From the NCBI GenBank assembly GCA_023807065.1, contig JAJJLU010000416.1:1-50145 (forward strand): a stretch of DNA of 50,145 bases. Reading direction: 5' to 3'. Made by a program: the position numbers and the translations under genes. Below, piece after piece: positions 39,921 to 50,027 of this stretch (positions within the stretch are counted from its first letter, which is position 1; every line of letters starts with the position of its first letter). The notes beneath the pieces are model-generated. The model was not told the DNA's origin. It was given only the letters and a program-made list of their open reading frames with translations, and did no database searches. The DNA comes from Isotricha intestinalis. Lineage: Eukaryota > Ciliophora > Litostomatea > Vestibuliferida > Isotrichidae.

Positions 39921-39989
39921 AAAAAATTCAAAAAAAAATATTTAAAAAAATTAAAGAAAAAATCCAATAAAAAAAAAAAGAAAAAAAAA

Positions 39990-40616
39990 ATGGAAGACAT
40001 GAAAAACTTAATAATTCAATCATTAGAAACAAAAGGAGTATTAGGTCAAATTCGTGCAGAACTTCGAAGTTCAGTATTTAAAATAGTTGATGAGCAAGAT
40101 CAACAATATAATTTTGGATGTGGATTAAAATGGGAAAATCCAACATTATATAAAATATTAGAAACAAAAATAGGAACTTTATTAGCAGAAATAATAAGAG
40201 ATTTTATGGAATATTTTAGAATGGATTATTCACTTTCTATTTTTATTCCTGAATGTGGAATTTCTCCAGAAAGATTAAAAAAAGAAGAAATTTATAGTAA
40301 AGTTGGTTTAGGAAATAATGAAGATAGTTTAAATAAATTACAATTACCTTTTCTTTATTATATTATGCTTTTCTTCATTCAAAGTGTTAAAGATAATCCT
40401 AATAATGTTCTTCAAACTATTTTAAAATGTAATAATGATTTAGAAAAAAAATGTGATGAAATTATTGAAGGAAATTTCATTGAGTATTTAAAAAAAAATA
40501 ATAAAGGAGAAGATGATGATATTCCTTTAAGTAATGAAAGAGAAAATATTCCTCAATTTAATAATGATAATAATTACAATAATAATTACAATAATAATAA
40601 GAATAATAATAATAAC

Positions 40617-40648
<32 letters not shown>

Positions 40649-40814
40649 AAATGAAATTGAAGAAAATATAAATGAAGAAATAAATGATTCTAAAAATGAT
40701 ATAAGAGGTTCTAATATTTATGGTTCGACAATAAGTAATGCACCAGATAAATCTGTTACTTCAAGTGTTTTAGAAAACTTTAATTATGTTGAAAAAGCAC
40801 AAAATCCTGAATAA
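39990..40814 (+). CDS. FOP/CEP43-type LisH protein (basal body/centrosome)
   Basis: The first about 90 residues match the FOP N-terminal dimerisation region: LETKGVLGQIRAELRSSVF (12-30), then a LisH-like stretch TKIGTLLAEIIRDFMEYF (59-76) and MDYSLSIFIPECG (78-90). In FOP, FOR20, OFD1 and TONNEAU1 this module dimerises and targets centrosomes or basal bodies. A helical region extends to about residue 160. The C-terminal part is low complexity with a long poly-Asn tract (about 191-223) and a short acidic tail. A role in basal-body assembly is a reasonable inference. The length (274) is between FOR20 and FOP. Confidence 0.85.
40603..40647 (+). repeat. (AAT)n microsatellite encoding poly-Asn
   Basis: An almost uninterrupted AAT/AAC triplet run inside the FOP-like gene codes for a poly-asparagine tract. 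Triplet runs of this kind recur in several genes of the window and are expected at very high A+T content. Confidence 0.85.
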
Positions 40815-40994
40815 ATTTAATAATTTTTTTTAATTTTTAATTCTTTTAATAAAGGTATTTAATTTTTTAATTAATGGAAAAACAAGATTAACATTAATAC
40901 AAATAAAAAAATTTTTTTACTTATTAAATAAATATACAATTTTATTACTACCTTATTATAATAAAAAATATTATTTGTTTTTTAAATTTCATTA

Positions 40995-43235
40995 TCAAAA
41001 ATAATTATTACTTATAATATCACTTAAATTATCATTATTACTTTCATAAGTATTTAAACTATCAAATTGTAAAATATCAATAAAAGGTTTATTTATATGA
41101 TTATTATAATCAATTTTCATTTGATTAACAAATAAATCATTTTTAGAATTAACTTTAAAATTTAAATTCTCACTTCTTTGTCTATAGGAATAACCAACAA
41201 TTTTTTTTAACATTTTTTCATTTTTTTTAAAGTGATTATTATTATTGTTTTTTTTATTTGAATCAAAAGTATTTTTAACAGAATTTCCAGAAAGAAAACT
41301 AGTAATATTTCTCGAAAATAAATTCCTACTTTTTTTATAAGAATAATCAGTATTAATTGTATTTATTCTATAACTTAAACTTGTTTTAATAGGACTTAAA
41401 TCTTTATTTACTGGAATAGATTTAGTATATTGTTTAAGAAAAGCATTATGAAAAATAGAATAATTTTTTTTAGTATTTAAAAGTTTAATTATTTTATCTT
41501 TTTGAATTTTATAAAATGAATTTTGACTCTTTTTAACTGTTATTTTTTTTAAATCAGATATCTTTGAATTTTTACATTTTGGACTTGCTGAAAATAATCT
41601 TTTCTTTTCAAATTCGCTAAATTCTCTTTTTTTTCCTTTATAAATAAAAGTATTATTAATGTTATCAAATAAAGAATCTTTTTGAATATTAATATCTTTA
41701 ATTTCAGAAGAATTTTTTAAATCATTTAATCTATTAATCATAATTTTTCTTCTTATATTTGTAAATTCAATAAAATTATTTTTAACATTAATAAACTTAA
41801 AAGCAATTTCTTGAAATCTTTTTTTTTCAATAGAAAATAAAATTCCTTTATTAGAAAAACATTTAACATTAACAAAACTATTTTTTTCATTTAAATCAAT
41901 CATATCATATAATCCAATAATATCTTTATCTTTAAAAATAAATATTCTTAAAAATCTACTTTTATCATTTTCATAATCTTTAATTTTAATTTTTTTATCT
42001 TTTAAATGATTTCCATATTTTAAATGATAAATTATTTCATCAATTTGTTTATTTGATAATTGAGAAGTAATTTCAAATTCTCCTTTTCTAACAAAGAAAA
42101 AATTAATAATAGGATCTCCTTGATTAATAATAATATCATTTTTATTAACATGAATAATTTTAAAATAATTAAAGAAATAATTCTGAAATTTATTCCAATT
42201 TAAATCATAAAAAATAGAAAAAGATAAGAGTGATTTAATATTATTTCTTCTTTCATTAATTTGAATATCTCTTAAACAAATATTATAAGCTTCTTTAGAT
42301 AAAGTACCAAATAAACAATCTTCAGAACAAATTACTGTTGCAGTTCTTTTTGAATTTGAATTATCTAAAGCAATTTCTCCAAAAAAATTCCCTTGAGTAC
42401 ATTTATTTATTTCAAAATATGAATATATTAATATTTGATTTTGATTATAATTTGAATGTTCTTTTTCTCTTATATTATATGGAAATATTAAGTTTATATA
42501 TTCTTCTGATGATGAACACATATCTATTTGAAAATATATATTATTTAAAAATTCAGTTATTTCTTTTATTTCTGTTTCGTCAAAATTTAATAATTTATTT
42601 TTTGAAATTTCTAAGCCTTTTTCTAATTGTTTATTATATTTATTTACAAAATCTATTATATTTTTTTCATTTATATCATAAATGTATTTATTTACTTTTA
42701 CTGTTTTTATCATTAAATTTACTTCTCCTATTGCATATAATCTTATTAAATGTAAAATATATTCATAAAAAGTTAATCTAATTTTATTATCTTTTATTAT
42801 TAATATACTCACACTTCCTTTTAATATTATATAAAATTTTGATCCTTTATCTCCATATCTAAAAACTATTTTTCCTAAAGGATATTTTTCTGATTTTAAA
42901 CATATAGAAATTTTTCTTAAAAGTTGATTCAATTCTTCTTTTTCTTCTATATTTAAAAATGAAGTTATTTTTTTTAATGATTGTAAAAAAGATTGTAATA
43001 TTTTTAATTCATTTTCATTTCTTTGAGATTTTGATAATATATGTCCTATTATTTCTAAAGTATTATCATTGAAAATTTCGATTTTTGATTTTTTTGTCTT
43101 TTTTATATTGTCATCTAATAAAAATAATATACTTTTTATTCTTTCTTCATAATGTAAATATGAAGTTGATAAACCTAAATTTAATCTTGTTCTTGAGTAA
43201 TGTTTAAAAGATTTGAAAATTGGTTTTCTTGACAT
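40995..43235 (-). CDS. Protein with two cyclic-nucleotide-binding domains
   Basis: The 746-residue protein has a first CNB domain that starts at about residue 108 (YPLGKIVFRYGDKGSKFYIILKG) but reaches its phosphate-binding cassette only at 285-301 (FGEIALDNSNSKRTATV), so about 130 residues are inserted. The cassette keeps the Gly-Glu and the Arg that contact cAMP/cGMP. A second, more divergent CNB domain starts at about 345 (VNKNDIIINQGDP, then FFFVRKGEFEITS). The C-terminal about 220 residues are basic and disordered. No kinase or channel domain is attached, so it is a stand-alone nucleotide sensor or PKA-regulatory-like protein. Stand-alone CNB proteins are common in ciliates. Confidence 0.88.
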   Translation of the reverse strand: MSRKPIFKSFKHYSRTRLNLGLSTSYLHYEERIKSILFLLDDNIKKTKKSKIEIFNDNTLEIIGHILSKSQRNENELKILQSFLQSLKKITSFLNIEEKEELNQLLRKISICLKSEKYPLGKIVFRYGDKGSKFYIILKGSVSILIIKDNKIRLTFYEYILHLIRLYAIGEVNLMIKTVKVNKYIYDINEKNIIDFVNKYNKQLEKGLEISKNKLLNFDETEIKEITEFLNNIYFQIDMCSSSEEYINLIFPYNIREKEHSNYNQNQILIYSYFEINKCTQGNFFGEIALDNSNSKRTATVICSEDCLFGTLSKEAYNICLRDIQINERRNNIKSLLSFSIFYDLNWNKFQNYFFNYFKIIHVNKNDIIINQGDPIINFFFVRKGEFEITSQLSNKQIDEIIYHLKYGNHLKDKKIKIKDYENDKSRFLRIFIFKDKDIIGLYDMIDLNEKNSFVNVKCFSNKGILFSIEKKRFQEIAFKFINVKNNFIEFTNIRRKIMINRLNDLKNSSEIKDINIQKDSLFDNINNTFIYKGKKREFSEFEKKRLFSASPKCKNSKISDLKKITVKKSQNSFYKIQKDKIIKLLNTKKNYSIFHNAFLKQYTKSIPVNKDLSPIKTSLSYRINTINTDYSYKKSRNLFSRNITSFLSGNSVKNTFDSNKKNNNNNHFKKNEKMLKKIVGYSYRQRSENLNFKVNSKNDLFVNQMKIDYNNHINKPFIDILQFDSLNTYESNNDNLSDIISNNYF

Positions 43236-43390
43236 TTGAATTTTATTTTTTTTTTATTTATTTTTTTTCTATTTAATTATATGTTAAAATTTAAAAATTT
43301 TATTATACCTTTATTCAATATTTCATTTAAAATAAACTACTTATTTATTTTTTAATTGAATAATTTCCTTTAAATTATAATTAATTAAAT

Positions 43391-44623
43391 ATGAATACAA
43401 TAAACATAAAAAATTTTAGAGATGTAAAGAAAATAAAACCAACAAATAATATAACAATAATAAGGACAAATATGAATAAAACTCCAAATAAAAATCAAAT
43501 AAAATTTTCTTCGTCAAATGATGAATTATTATCATTAACAAGTATAAATGAAAGAAATAAAACATTTATAAATTGCAAAAATAACATTTATTCCAAATCA
43601 TTTAAAAAATTAAATTACTTTGAAACTTCAATTTCACCTACAAATGAAAGAAATATAATATCTTTTAAAAATAAATTTTTTGATGTTTTAAAGAGTCGTT
43701 CAATATCAAAGAATAAAATAGATAAATTTATAAAGAAAATATCGAATTCAAAAATAAAGTTAGAAAATAATAAAAAATCAAAAACCAATTCAAAAAGTAA
43801 AAAAACAATATTAAAGAATAAAAATAATAATATTATTAATCAAAAGAAAAAAATACCTTTTATATCTAATTATAATTATAATATAAAAACAAAAAAAATA
43901 AATATGACAAATTCCAAAGAATCAATTAATACAGTTTCAACATCAATTTATTCTAATAATTTAACGGAAAAAGAAAAGAATATTTTAATTACAATTCAAA
44001 ATTTATTATTTAATATTTTATTTAATTCTCAAAATCAAAAAGACATATTAAAAGAATTTGAATTAATTTATCAAAGAGCAATTTCTTTTTCTAATTCTAA
44101 TTTAATTAGTAAAAATAGGAATTATTCAGATGATAATTTATTTAATCAATTAAATCAAATTAATTTAAAATTTGTTGAAATTGAAAAAGAAAATAAAGAA
44201 TTAAAAAACTTAATCAAAGAAAAAATTTCTGGTTTTGAAGATGTTAAAAATTCTATTAAAAATGTTCAAGATGAAATAAATAAGATAAAAACTTTAAATG
44301 AAGAAAATCTAATAAAAAACTCAAATTTAAATTATATATCAATGAAAAATGTGAAAATGAATGATATTAAAAAAGTAAATGGAATAGAAGAAATAAAAAG
44401 TGAAAAAAATAGTTTAAATGAAAGTATTGATTCTATAAAAATTATTCAACCTAATGAAAACATTCAAAAAAAAAATCCTGAATTAAAACTAAATTTTAAT
44501 GGTTTAGAAGAATATAAAAATTCATTTAATGAAATTTTTTTATCTAATTATAATCAATTTTCTGCTTCTTGGAGAAAAGATGCTGATAAAATAATGGAAA
44601 GAATAAATAATAATAATATGTAA
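43391..44623 (+). CDS. Basic protein with C-terminal coiled coil, unknown
   Basis: The 410-residue product has a disordered Lys/Asn/Ser-rich first 190 residues, a helical segment LTEKEKNILITIQNLLFNIL (about 197-216), a coiled coil at about 255-305, and a conserved-looking C-terminal end with QFSASWRKDADKIMERI. No catalytic motif is visible. The combination suggests a structural or adaptor protein; I do not recognise the family. It lies 155 bases from the divergent CNB-domain gene. Confidence 0.65.
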   Translation: MNTINIKNFRDVKKIKPTNNITIIRTNMNKTPNKNQIKFSSSNDELLSLTSINERNKTFINCKNNIYSKSFKKLNYFETSISPTNERNIISFKNKFFDVLKSRSISKNKIDKFIKKISNSKIKLENNKKSKTNSKSKKTILKNKNNNIINQKKKIPFISNYNYNIKTKKINMTNSKESINTVSTSIYSNNLTEKEKNILITIQNLLFNILFNSQNQKDILKEFELIYQRAISFSNSNLISKNRNYSDDNLFNQLNQINLKFVEIEKENKELKNLIKEKISGFEDVKNSIKNVQDEINKIKTLNEENLIKNSNLNYISMKNVKMNDIKKVNGIEEIKSEKNSLNESIDSIKIIQPNENIQKKNPELKLNFNGLEEYKNSFNEIFLSNYNQFSASWRKDADKIMERINNNNM

Positions 44624-44750
44624 TATTTAGGTAATAATATAATAATTATTTTTAGTATATAAAAATATTTTTTTTCTTTTTTTTCATAATAATTTATATA
44701 ATTTGTTAAATTAAAAAAAAGGATTTAAATAATTAATTATATTATTTCAT

Positions 44751-46589
44751 TTATTTTATCATTTGAAATTCTTCATTTAATTCCCAATCTTCTATTTTTC
44801 CATTTTTATTTTTATCTAATCTTATAAATAATAAAGAATTTTCAATATCATTAATATAAATATCTCTTGATTTTAAATATTTATTTAAATAAATATCATT
44901 TATATTTCCAATTTTATTTTTATCAATAAGGGAAAAAATATTATTTATTTCATTTCTAATATTACTTAAATTACTTCTTAAATTTTCAATTTTATTTTCA
45001 CAAGAAATAATTAAATTAATTAAACCACAAAAATATTTTTTTGTACTTTCTAAAAATACATTTTCTTTATTAAATTGAGGGAAATTTTTCATTGGTTTTC
45101 TTTTTTCAATCATATCTCTATAATCTTTTTGAAAAGGAACAATTAAATCAAAAAAATCAGAATAAAGAATATTTTTATTTTTATTAACATTCAATCTTTT
45201 TTTAATTAATTGAATATCTTTTTTAGAAGGATAAATTCCAAAAGCATTTAAACCATAAATTAAATCAGCATCACTTATAAATTTCCTATTATTTATTTCA
45301 AATATTTTAAAAGCATCTTCTACATTAAAATCACTTTTTAAAGATAAATCTATTTTTGCTTTTTCTATTTTTATTTCTATATTTATACATTCTTTTAAAT
45401 AATTTATAAAATCTATTTCATTTTTTCTTAACGTTAATAAATTACATATACATGGAAAATTATTACATTTTAAACAATATTGTGGATTTGGATTACATGG
45501 GAAAATATTATATAATTCATTTATGTTATTGTTATTATTTTTAAGGTCATTCATCATGTTTATACTTTGATTTTGAGAAATATTATTTGGAATAATATTT
45601 ATTTGATTATTATTCATATTATTAATATTATTGTTTTTAAAATATTTTTGTGGTGCGTTTCTTAAAGTTAAATATCTTGAAATTTCATTTGGATTTTCAT
45701 TTTGTGATTTACTTATTAAACTATTATTATTATTATTATAAATATTTAAATTATATTTTTCAGGAAATTTACTATTATTTTCATTAATATTATTATAATT
45801 ACAATTAAAATTTTCTTTATTTGGATTAAATCTCATATTCATTTGATTTATATTTTCATTTGCTATAAATTTATTATTATCCTTTAAAATATTATTATTT
45901 TTTAAACCAAGATTTTTTCCATTATTTGAATATTGTTCTTCAAAACAAAATAATTTATGAAATTCATTAAAATCAACTTTATTATCATTATTAAAATCAA
46001 ATCTTTTGAAAATATAAATTAAATCTTGTTCATTAACATTAATATAATTTTTATTTAAAAAATATTTTAAAGAATCCTTTGTAATAAATTTTTGAGAATT
46101 AATTAATAATTGAAAAATATTACAAAGATTAAAATTATATTGTCCTTTAATTTCATAAATAATTTTCTTAATATTATTAATTAAATCAATTTCTCTTTCT
46201 AATAATTTAGAAAATAAAAATTCTATTTCTTGAGAAATATTACTATTTAAAAAAGAACAAAAAATTTTATTAGAAAATTTAGTATTAGATAATATTATAT
46301 TTGAAAATTCAGAAAAAGAAAGTTGATTATCATTGTTTTCATCATAAAATAATATTAAATAATCAATATCTAATTTATTAGGATATATTCCATTTCTATT
46401 TAAGAATTCTATAATATTTAATGAATCTATATTATTTTTTTTTTGTTTATCTAAAAAGAAATATAATTTAAATATATCAAAATCTTTATTTAGAAATAAA
46501 TTTTCACGATTTATTTCTATTTCTTTTTCTTTATTTAATATTGTTAATAATAGTTTTATTACTAAATTTTCTATTTCAGGTGAAAACAT
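44751..46589 (-). CDS. EF-hand calcium-binding protein with Cys-rich centre
   Basis: Three canonical EF loops are visible in 612 residues: DENNDNQLSFSE (83-94), DFNNDNKVDFNE (198-209) and DKNKNGKIEDWE (592-603). Each has the Asp/Asn ligands and position-12 Glu. A degenerate loop lies at 556-567, lacking the final Glu, and another EF-like pair around 405-475 (FEINNRKFISDADLIYGL). Between them a linker of Asn repeats contains CLKCNNFPCIC, a Cys cluster that might bind metal. Multi-EF-hand proteins of this size with Asn linkers are common in ciliates, often at the cortex or basal bodies. No kinase domain is attached. Confidence 0.88.
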   Translation of the reverse strand: MFSPEIENLVIKLLLTILNKEKEIEINRENLFLNKDFDIFKLYFFLDKQKKNNIDSLNIIEFLNRNGIYPNKLDIDYLILFYDENNDNQLSFSEFSNIILSNTKFSNKIFCSFLNSNISQEIEFLFSKLLEREIDLINNIKKIIYEIKGQYNFNLCNIFQLLINSQKFITKDSLKYFLNKNYINVNEQDLIYIFKRFDFNNDNKVDFNEFHKLFCFEEQYSNNGKNLGLKNNNILKDNNKFIANENINQMNMRFNPNKENFNCNYNNINENNSKFPEKYNLNIYNNNNNSLISKSQNENPNEISRYLTLRNAPQKYFKNNNINNMNNNQINIIPNNISQNQSINMMNDLKNNNNNINELYNIFPCNPNPQYCLKCNNFPCICNLLTLRKNEIDFINYLKECINIEIKIEKAKIDLSLKSDFNVEDAFKIFEINNRKFISDADLIYGLNAFGIYPSKKDIQLIKKRLNVNKNKNILYSDFFDLIVPFQKDYRDMIEKRKPMKNFPQFNKENVFLESTKKYFCGLINLIISCENKIENLRSNLSNIRNEINNIFSLIDKNKIGNINDIYLNKYLKSRDIYINDIENSLLFIRLDKNKNGKIEDWELNEEFQMIK

Positions 46590-46677
46590 TTATTTAATAT
46601 ATTAAATAAGAAATTAAAATAAATATTTTTTTTATTGGAAAAAAAATAAAGAATTTTTTTATAATTAATTTATTTAT

Positions 46678-47870
46678 TTATTTAGTAAATAAGATTTTTT
46701 TATTTTCTTCTTTTGATAATCGATAATATAATTGTTGTTGTTTTTTTGAAGAAGAGTTTAAAGAATTATTTATATTATTTATTTCTAAGTTTTTTTTTTC
46801 AAGTTCTAAAATATTTCTTTTTGAATTTTTATTTCTTTTTAATGTTTTATTATTTAAAGTCATTTCTTTTAAAGTATCTTCTAATAAATCATTATCATTT
46901 AAATTATTATTATTTATAATTGTATTTATACTAGATTCACTTGAAATTGATTTATTATTTAAATTCATTGTTTCTTCATTTAAATTAAAAAAAACAGTTT
47001 TTTGCCTTTTATGTAAATTTATATCATCATTATTTATATTTTCAAATATTAATTGATTATTATTTACATTGTTTAATTTTAAATAATTATCATTTATATT
47101 TTTCTCAATTAATTTTTTTTCTTTTTGAAATAAAACTTCATTATTTAATTTAATTAAAAGTGAATTATCTATTTTATCAATTAAAGAATTTGATTTTCTT
47201 AAATATATATTTTCTTTTATTATTTGAGAATATAATTTTTGTTTTTTATTATTTATTTCCATTTCATTTTTTTCATAACTTTTAATGTAATAAAATAATT
47301 CTAAAAGTTTTAATTTTAAATTTTTATTTTCGTTAATTAACATTTTATTTTCAATTTCTAATTTTTTAATAAAATCATTTTTTTCTAAATAAACTTTCTT
47401 TATCCTCTTATAAAATTCAAATTCTGATTTTTTAATATAAAAAAACAAAATATTTATTATTTGATTTAATTGATTAATTTGATTTACATAATCATTTGTT
47501 TTTTCTTTTATTTTAAAAGCTTCATTTAAATTTTTATGACTCCAATTTATTTTTAATTTATTGAAATTTCCTTTTTTTTCTTCAAAATTATGATTTATGC
47601 TAATTTTACTATAAGAATATTTTCTATTTAAAGAAGTAGGAAAATTATTTTCTTTTTCTTTTAAAAAAATATCGTTTTCCTTTTTATAAATTATATTTTT
47701 TATTTCGTTATTTGTTCTATATGAATATTGAGGAATTTTTTCCATTGTTTTTTCTATGTTTAAATAATTTGGACTTAATATTTTTTTTTCACTTCTTTTT
47801 ATTATATTTGAATTACTTTATTTTATGTTATTTACCTTTGATTTTTTTTTGGTTTTGTTTTTGTGTTCAT
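46678..47870 (-). CDS. Coiled-coil protein with hidden first exon (two exons)
   Basis: A simple reading would start at ATG 47745 (355 residues). I propose instead exon 1 at 47836-47870 (ATG at 47870, 35 nt), a 20-nt intron at 47816-47835, and exon 2 at 46678-47815. Splicing joins CAA-AG to T-AAT-TCA in frame and adds 35 residues (MNTKTKPKKNQS, then NSNIIKRSEKKILSPNYL and so on), for 390 residues in total. Support: GT...AG borders, intact frame, and a near-identical copy of the extra coding stretch at the window's right end. The protein is coiled coil at about 120-200 and otherwise Asn/Lys-rich, with no known domain. Confidence 0.7.
47735..47812. repeat. Direct repeat, copy 1 of 2 (78 bp)
   Basis: 76 of 78 bases match 50068-50145. 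The mismatches are at 47743 (c versus t) and 47755 (t versus a). On the minus strand these are ATG to ATA (Met to Ile) and ATA to ATT (silent). Copy 1 covers the proposed start of exon 2 of the coiled-coil gene. Confidence 0.95.
47816..47835 (-). other. 20-nt spliceosomal intron (proposed)
   Basis: On the minus strand the intron reads GTAAATAACATAAAATAAAG. It starts with a strong GTAA donor and ends AAAG. It contains in-frame TAA codons, so removal is required to join the flanking open frames. Introns of 15-30 nt are well known in ciliates such as Stentor and Paramecium. Confidence 0.65.
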
Positions 47871-47958
47871 TATTATTTTAAATTTGAAAAAAAATAAAAA
47901 ACTTAAATTTTAAGGTGAAAAAAAAGCTTTTAATTATTTTTATTAAAATAATATTTTT

Positions 47959-49894
47959 TTATAAATATGGATTATAATTATAATTATTTCTTATATAAAA
48001 AATATGTCTTGATGAAATTGGTTGATTTAAACAATGAGATATTTCTTCATATCTTTTTATATGATTTAAACTTTTATTTTTTTTATATAATTTCTTCTTT
48101 TTATATGAATTAGAATTAAAAAATATTTTATCATTACTTTTTGATCTTAAATGAGAAGAATTTTTTATTTTATTGTTTTTATTATTTGATTCATAACTTT
48201 TATTTCTTTGATGAATATAATAAAAAATTCATTGAATTAATACTTTTTATTTTTAAACTTATGTTTCTTCTTGAATTATTTATTGAATTATTTATTGAAT
48301 TATAATTATTAACTTTATTAGAATAAAATTGATTAATTCTACTTGAATTATTTATTGATAAAAATTGTTTATTTATATCAATTGAATTATTTTTTAATTG
48401 AGAATTTGATTGAAATGATTTTCTATTTTTTATATAATCTGTTTTAGTTTTTGAAGATGATTTTTTTGAAGAATTTAAACTTTTTTTTGGAAAAGGAATT
48501 TTACTTCTTTTACTTTCTAAATTACTATTATAATTTTCAATATAATTATATGAAGTTTTATTACTATCTTTTTTAAAAGAATGATCTTTCTTTAAATTAA
48601 TATAATTATTATTATTATTAATATTAATATTAATATTCTTTTTCCCTGAAGAATTATTCTTAGGAAACTTTTGAACTTTAATATTTTTAATATTATTACT
48701 TGATAATCTCCTACTATTATTAATACTATTATTTCTACTATTATCATTAGTATTTTTTGTTATAGTAGAATAATTAGAATTTACATAATTTTTTTCTTTG
48801 TTTTGGAAACTATAATTTTTCTTAAAAAAATATCTACTTGAATTACTATTAGTAATAATAGAATTATTAGTATTAATATTTTCATTTTCATAATTTCTTT
48901 TTTTATATTTATCTTCAATATTATTATTATTAACATTAAAACCTCTTTTAATTAATTCTAATTGAGTCTTTTCTTTTTCAATACTTAACTTATTATTATA
49001 TTGACTAATAATATTCATAGTTTTAGAAAAAGAAATTTGATTATTTTCAATTAACAAAGGAATAAATTTCCTAACATCAGGAACATAAGACAAAAATTCA
49101 ATAATAGGAGAAAAATTATATAATTCTCTATCTGATTTATCATCATACCAAGTTTTAATAGGAAATCCATTATTATTATGAAACATATAAGCAAAAGGAG
49201 AATTATCTAATAAAATTAAATCTTCTAATTTTCTATTTAATTTATTTAAATCTTTAACAAAAACTCCATTAACAAAAGTACAATGTTGTCTAAATAATCT
49301 ATATGAAATTAAATTATTATTATCTAATATATCTATTAAAGGAGAAGCATATTTAGATAAAGAAGCAGTGAAGATTATTATTTCAAATCTTTTTGATATT
49401 CTTTCTAAAAATTCTTTTACTCCTGGTCTTATTAAAACATGTATTTCTCTTTTTTCATTTTCAAAATTTATATTCATTATTATATCACTTGGTATATTTA
49501 TATTATATTGTTTAAAACTTGAATGAACTAATGTTTCATCTAAATCTAATATTAATGTTTTTTTATTCTCAAATTTTTTTTCTTTGTCTGGTAAATATTT
49601 TATACTATTGTTTTTTAAAGGAGATAATGATATTGATTCTCTTAATGAATAATTGTATTCTATGTTATATTTTCTTTTATTATTTAATTCTTTTTCTATT
49701 ATGTTTAAATCCTTTTTTTCATTTAAATGTTTTTGACATTGAATAAAAGGTTCTGAACTTTTTCCTCTTTTATGTTTTATTTCTAAATCAATTGTTGTTT
49801 CAATATTGTTATTATTTTGGAATGGATATATTAAATTTTTTTTTGAGATTTTTCCTAATTTTTGCTTTGTTTGATTTGATGTTATTTTATTCAT
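47959..49894 (-). CDS. FCP/SCP-type (NIF) phosphatase, C-terminus frameshifted
   Basis: An Asn-rich N-terminus (about 1-110) precedes a complete HAD domain at 112-290: DLDETLVHSSF (117-127), HVLIRPGVKEFLERIS, IIIFTASLSKYA and the motif III/IV stretch LILLDNSPFAYMF. This is closest to CTDSP/Dullard-like serine phosphatases. The rest is Ser/Asn/Lys-rich disorder. The frame stops at 48200, but the +1 frame stays open from about 48232 to 47959. It continues in the same style (HQRNKSYESNN, then SSHLRSKSNDK, ending NYNYNPYL). Removing one base, for example in the A6 run at 48222-48227, gives about 644 residues. This could be a sequencing indel, a disrupted tail or frameshifting. The catalytic domain is unaffected. 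Confidence 0.85.
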
Positions 49895-50027
49895 TTTTTA
49901 AAATTTAATTTTAAAAGAAATGTATTTTTTAAATTATTATTTTTTATATAAATAATATTTCTTAAAATTAGAATTAAAATATTAATATACTATTAATTCA
50001 TATTTATTTATCTAATTTTTATAAATT

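Noticed and set aside
40603..40647. AAT triplet runs as parts of mobile elements or CRISPR-like arrays
   Set aside because: They are in-frame Asn codons inside genes, with no spacers, terminal repeats or transposase nearby. No mobile element or CRISPR is supported in the window.
48200..48202. Euplotes-like programmed +1 frameshifting as a general feature of this genome
   Set aside because: Several other genes here end in AAA-TAA (for example at 12333, 15165 and 20334), and none continues with a convincing coding-like +1 frame. The single case is better explained by an indel, so it is listed only as an alternative.
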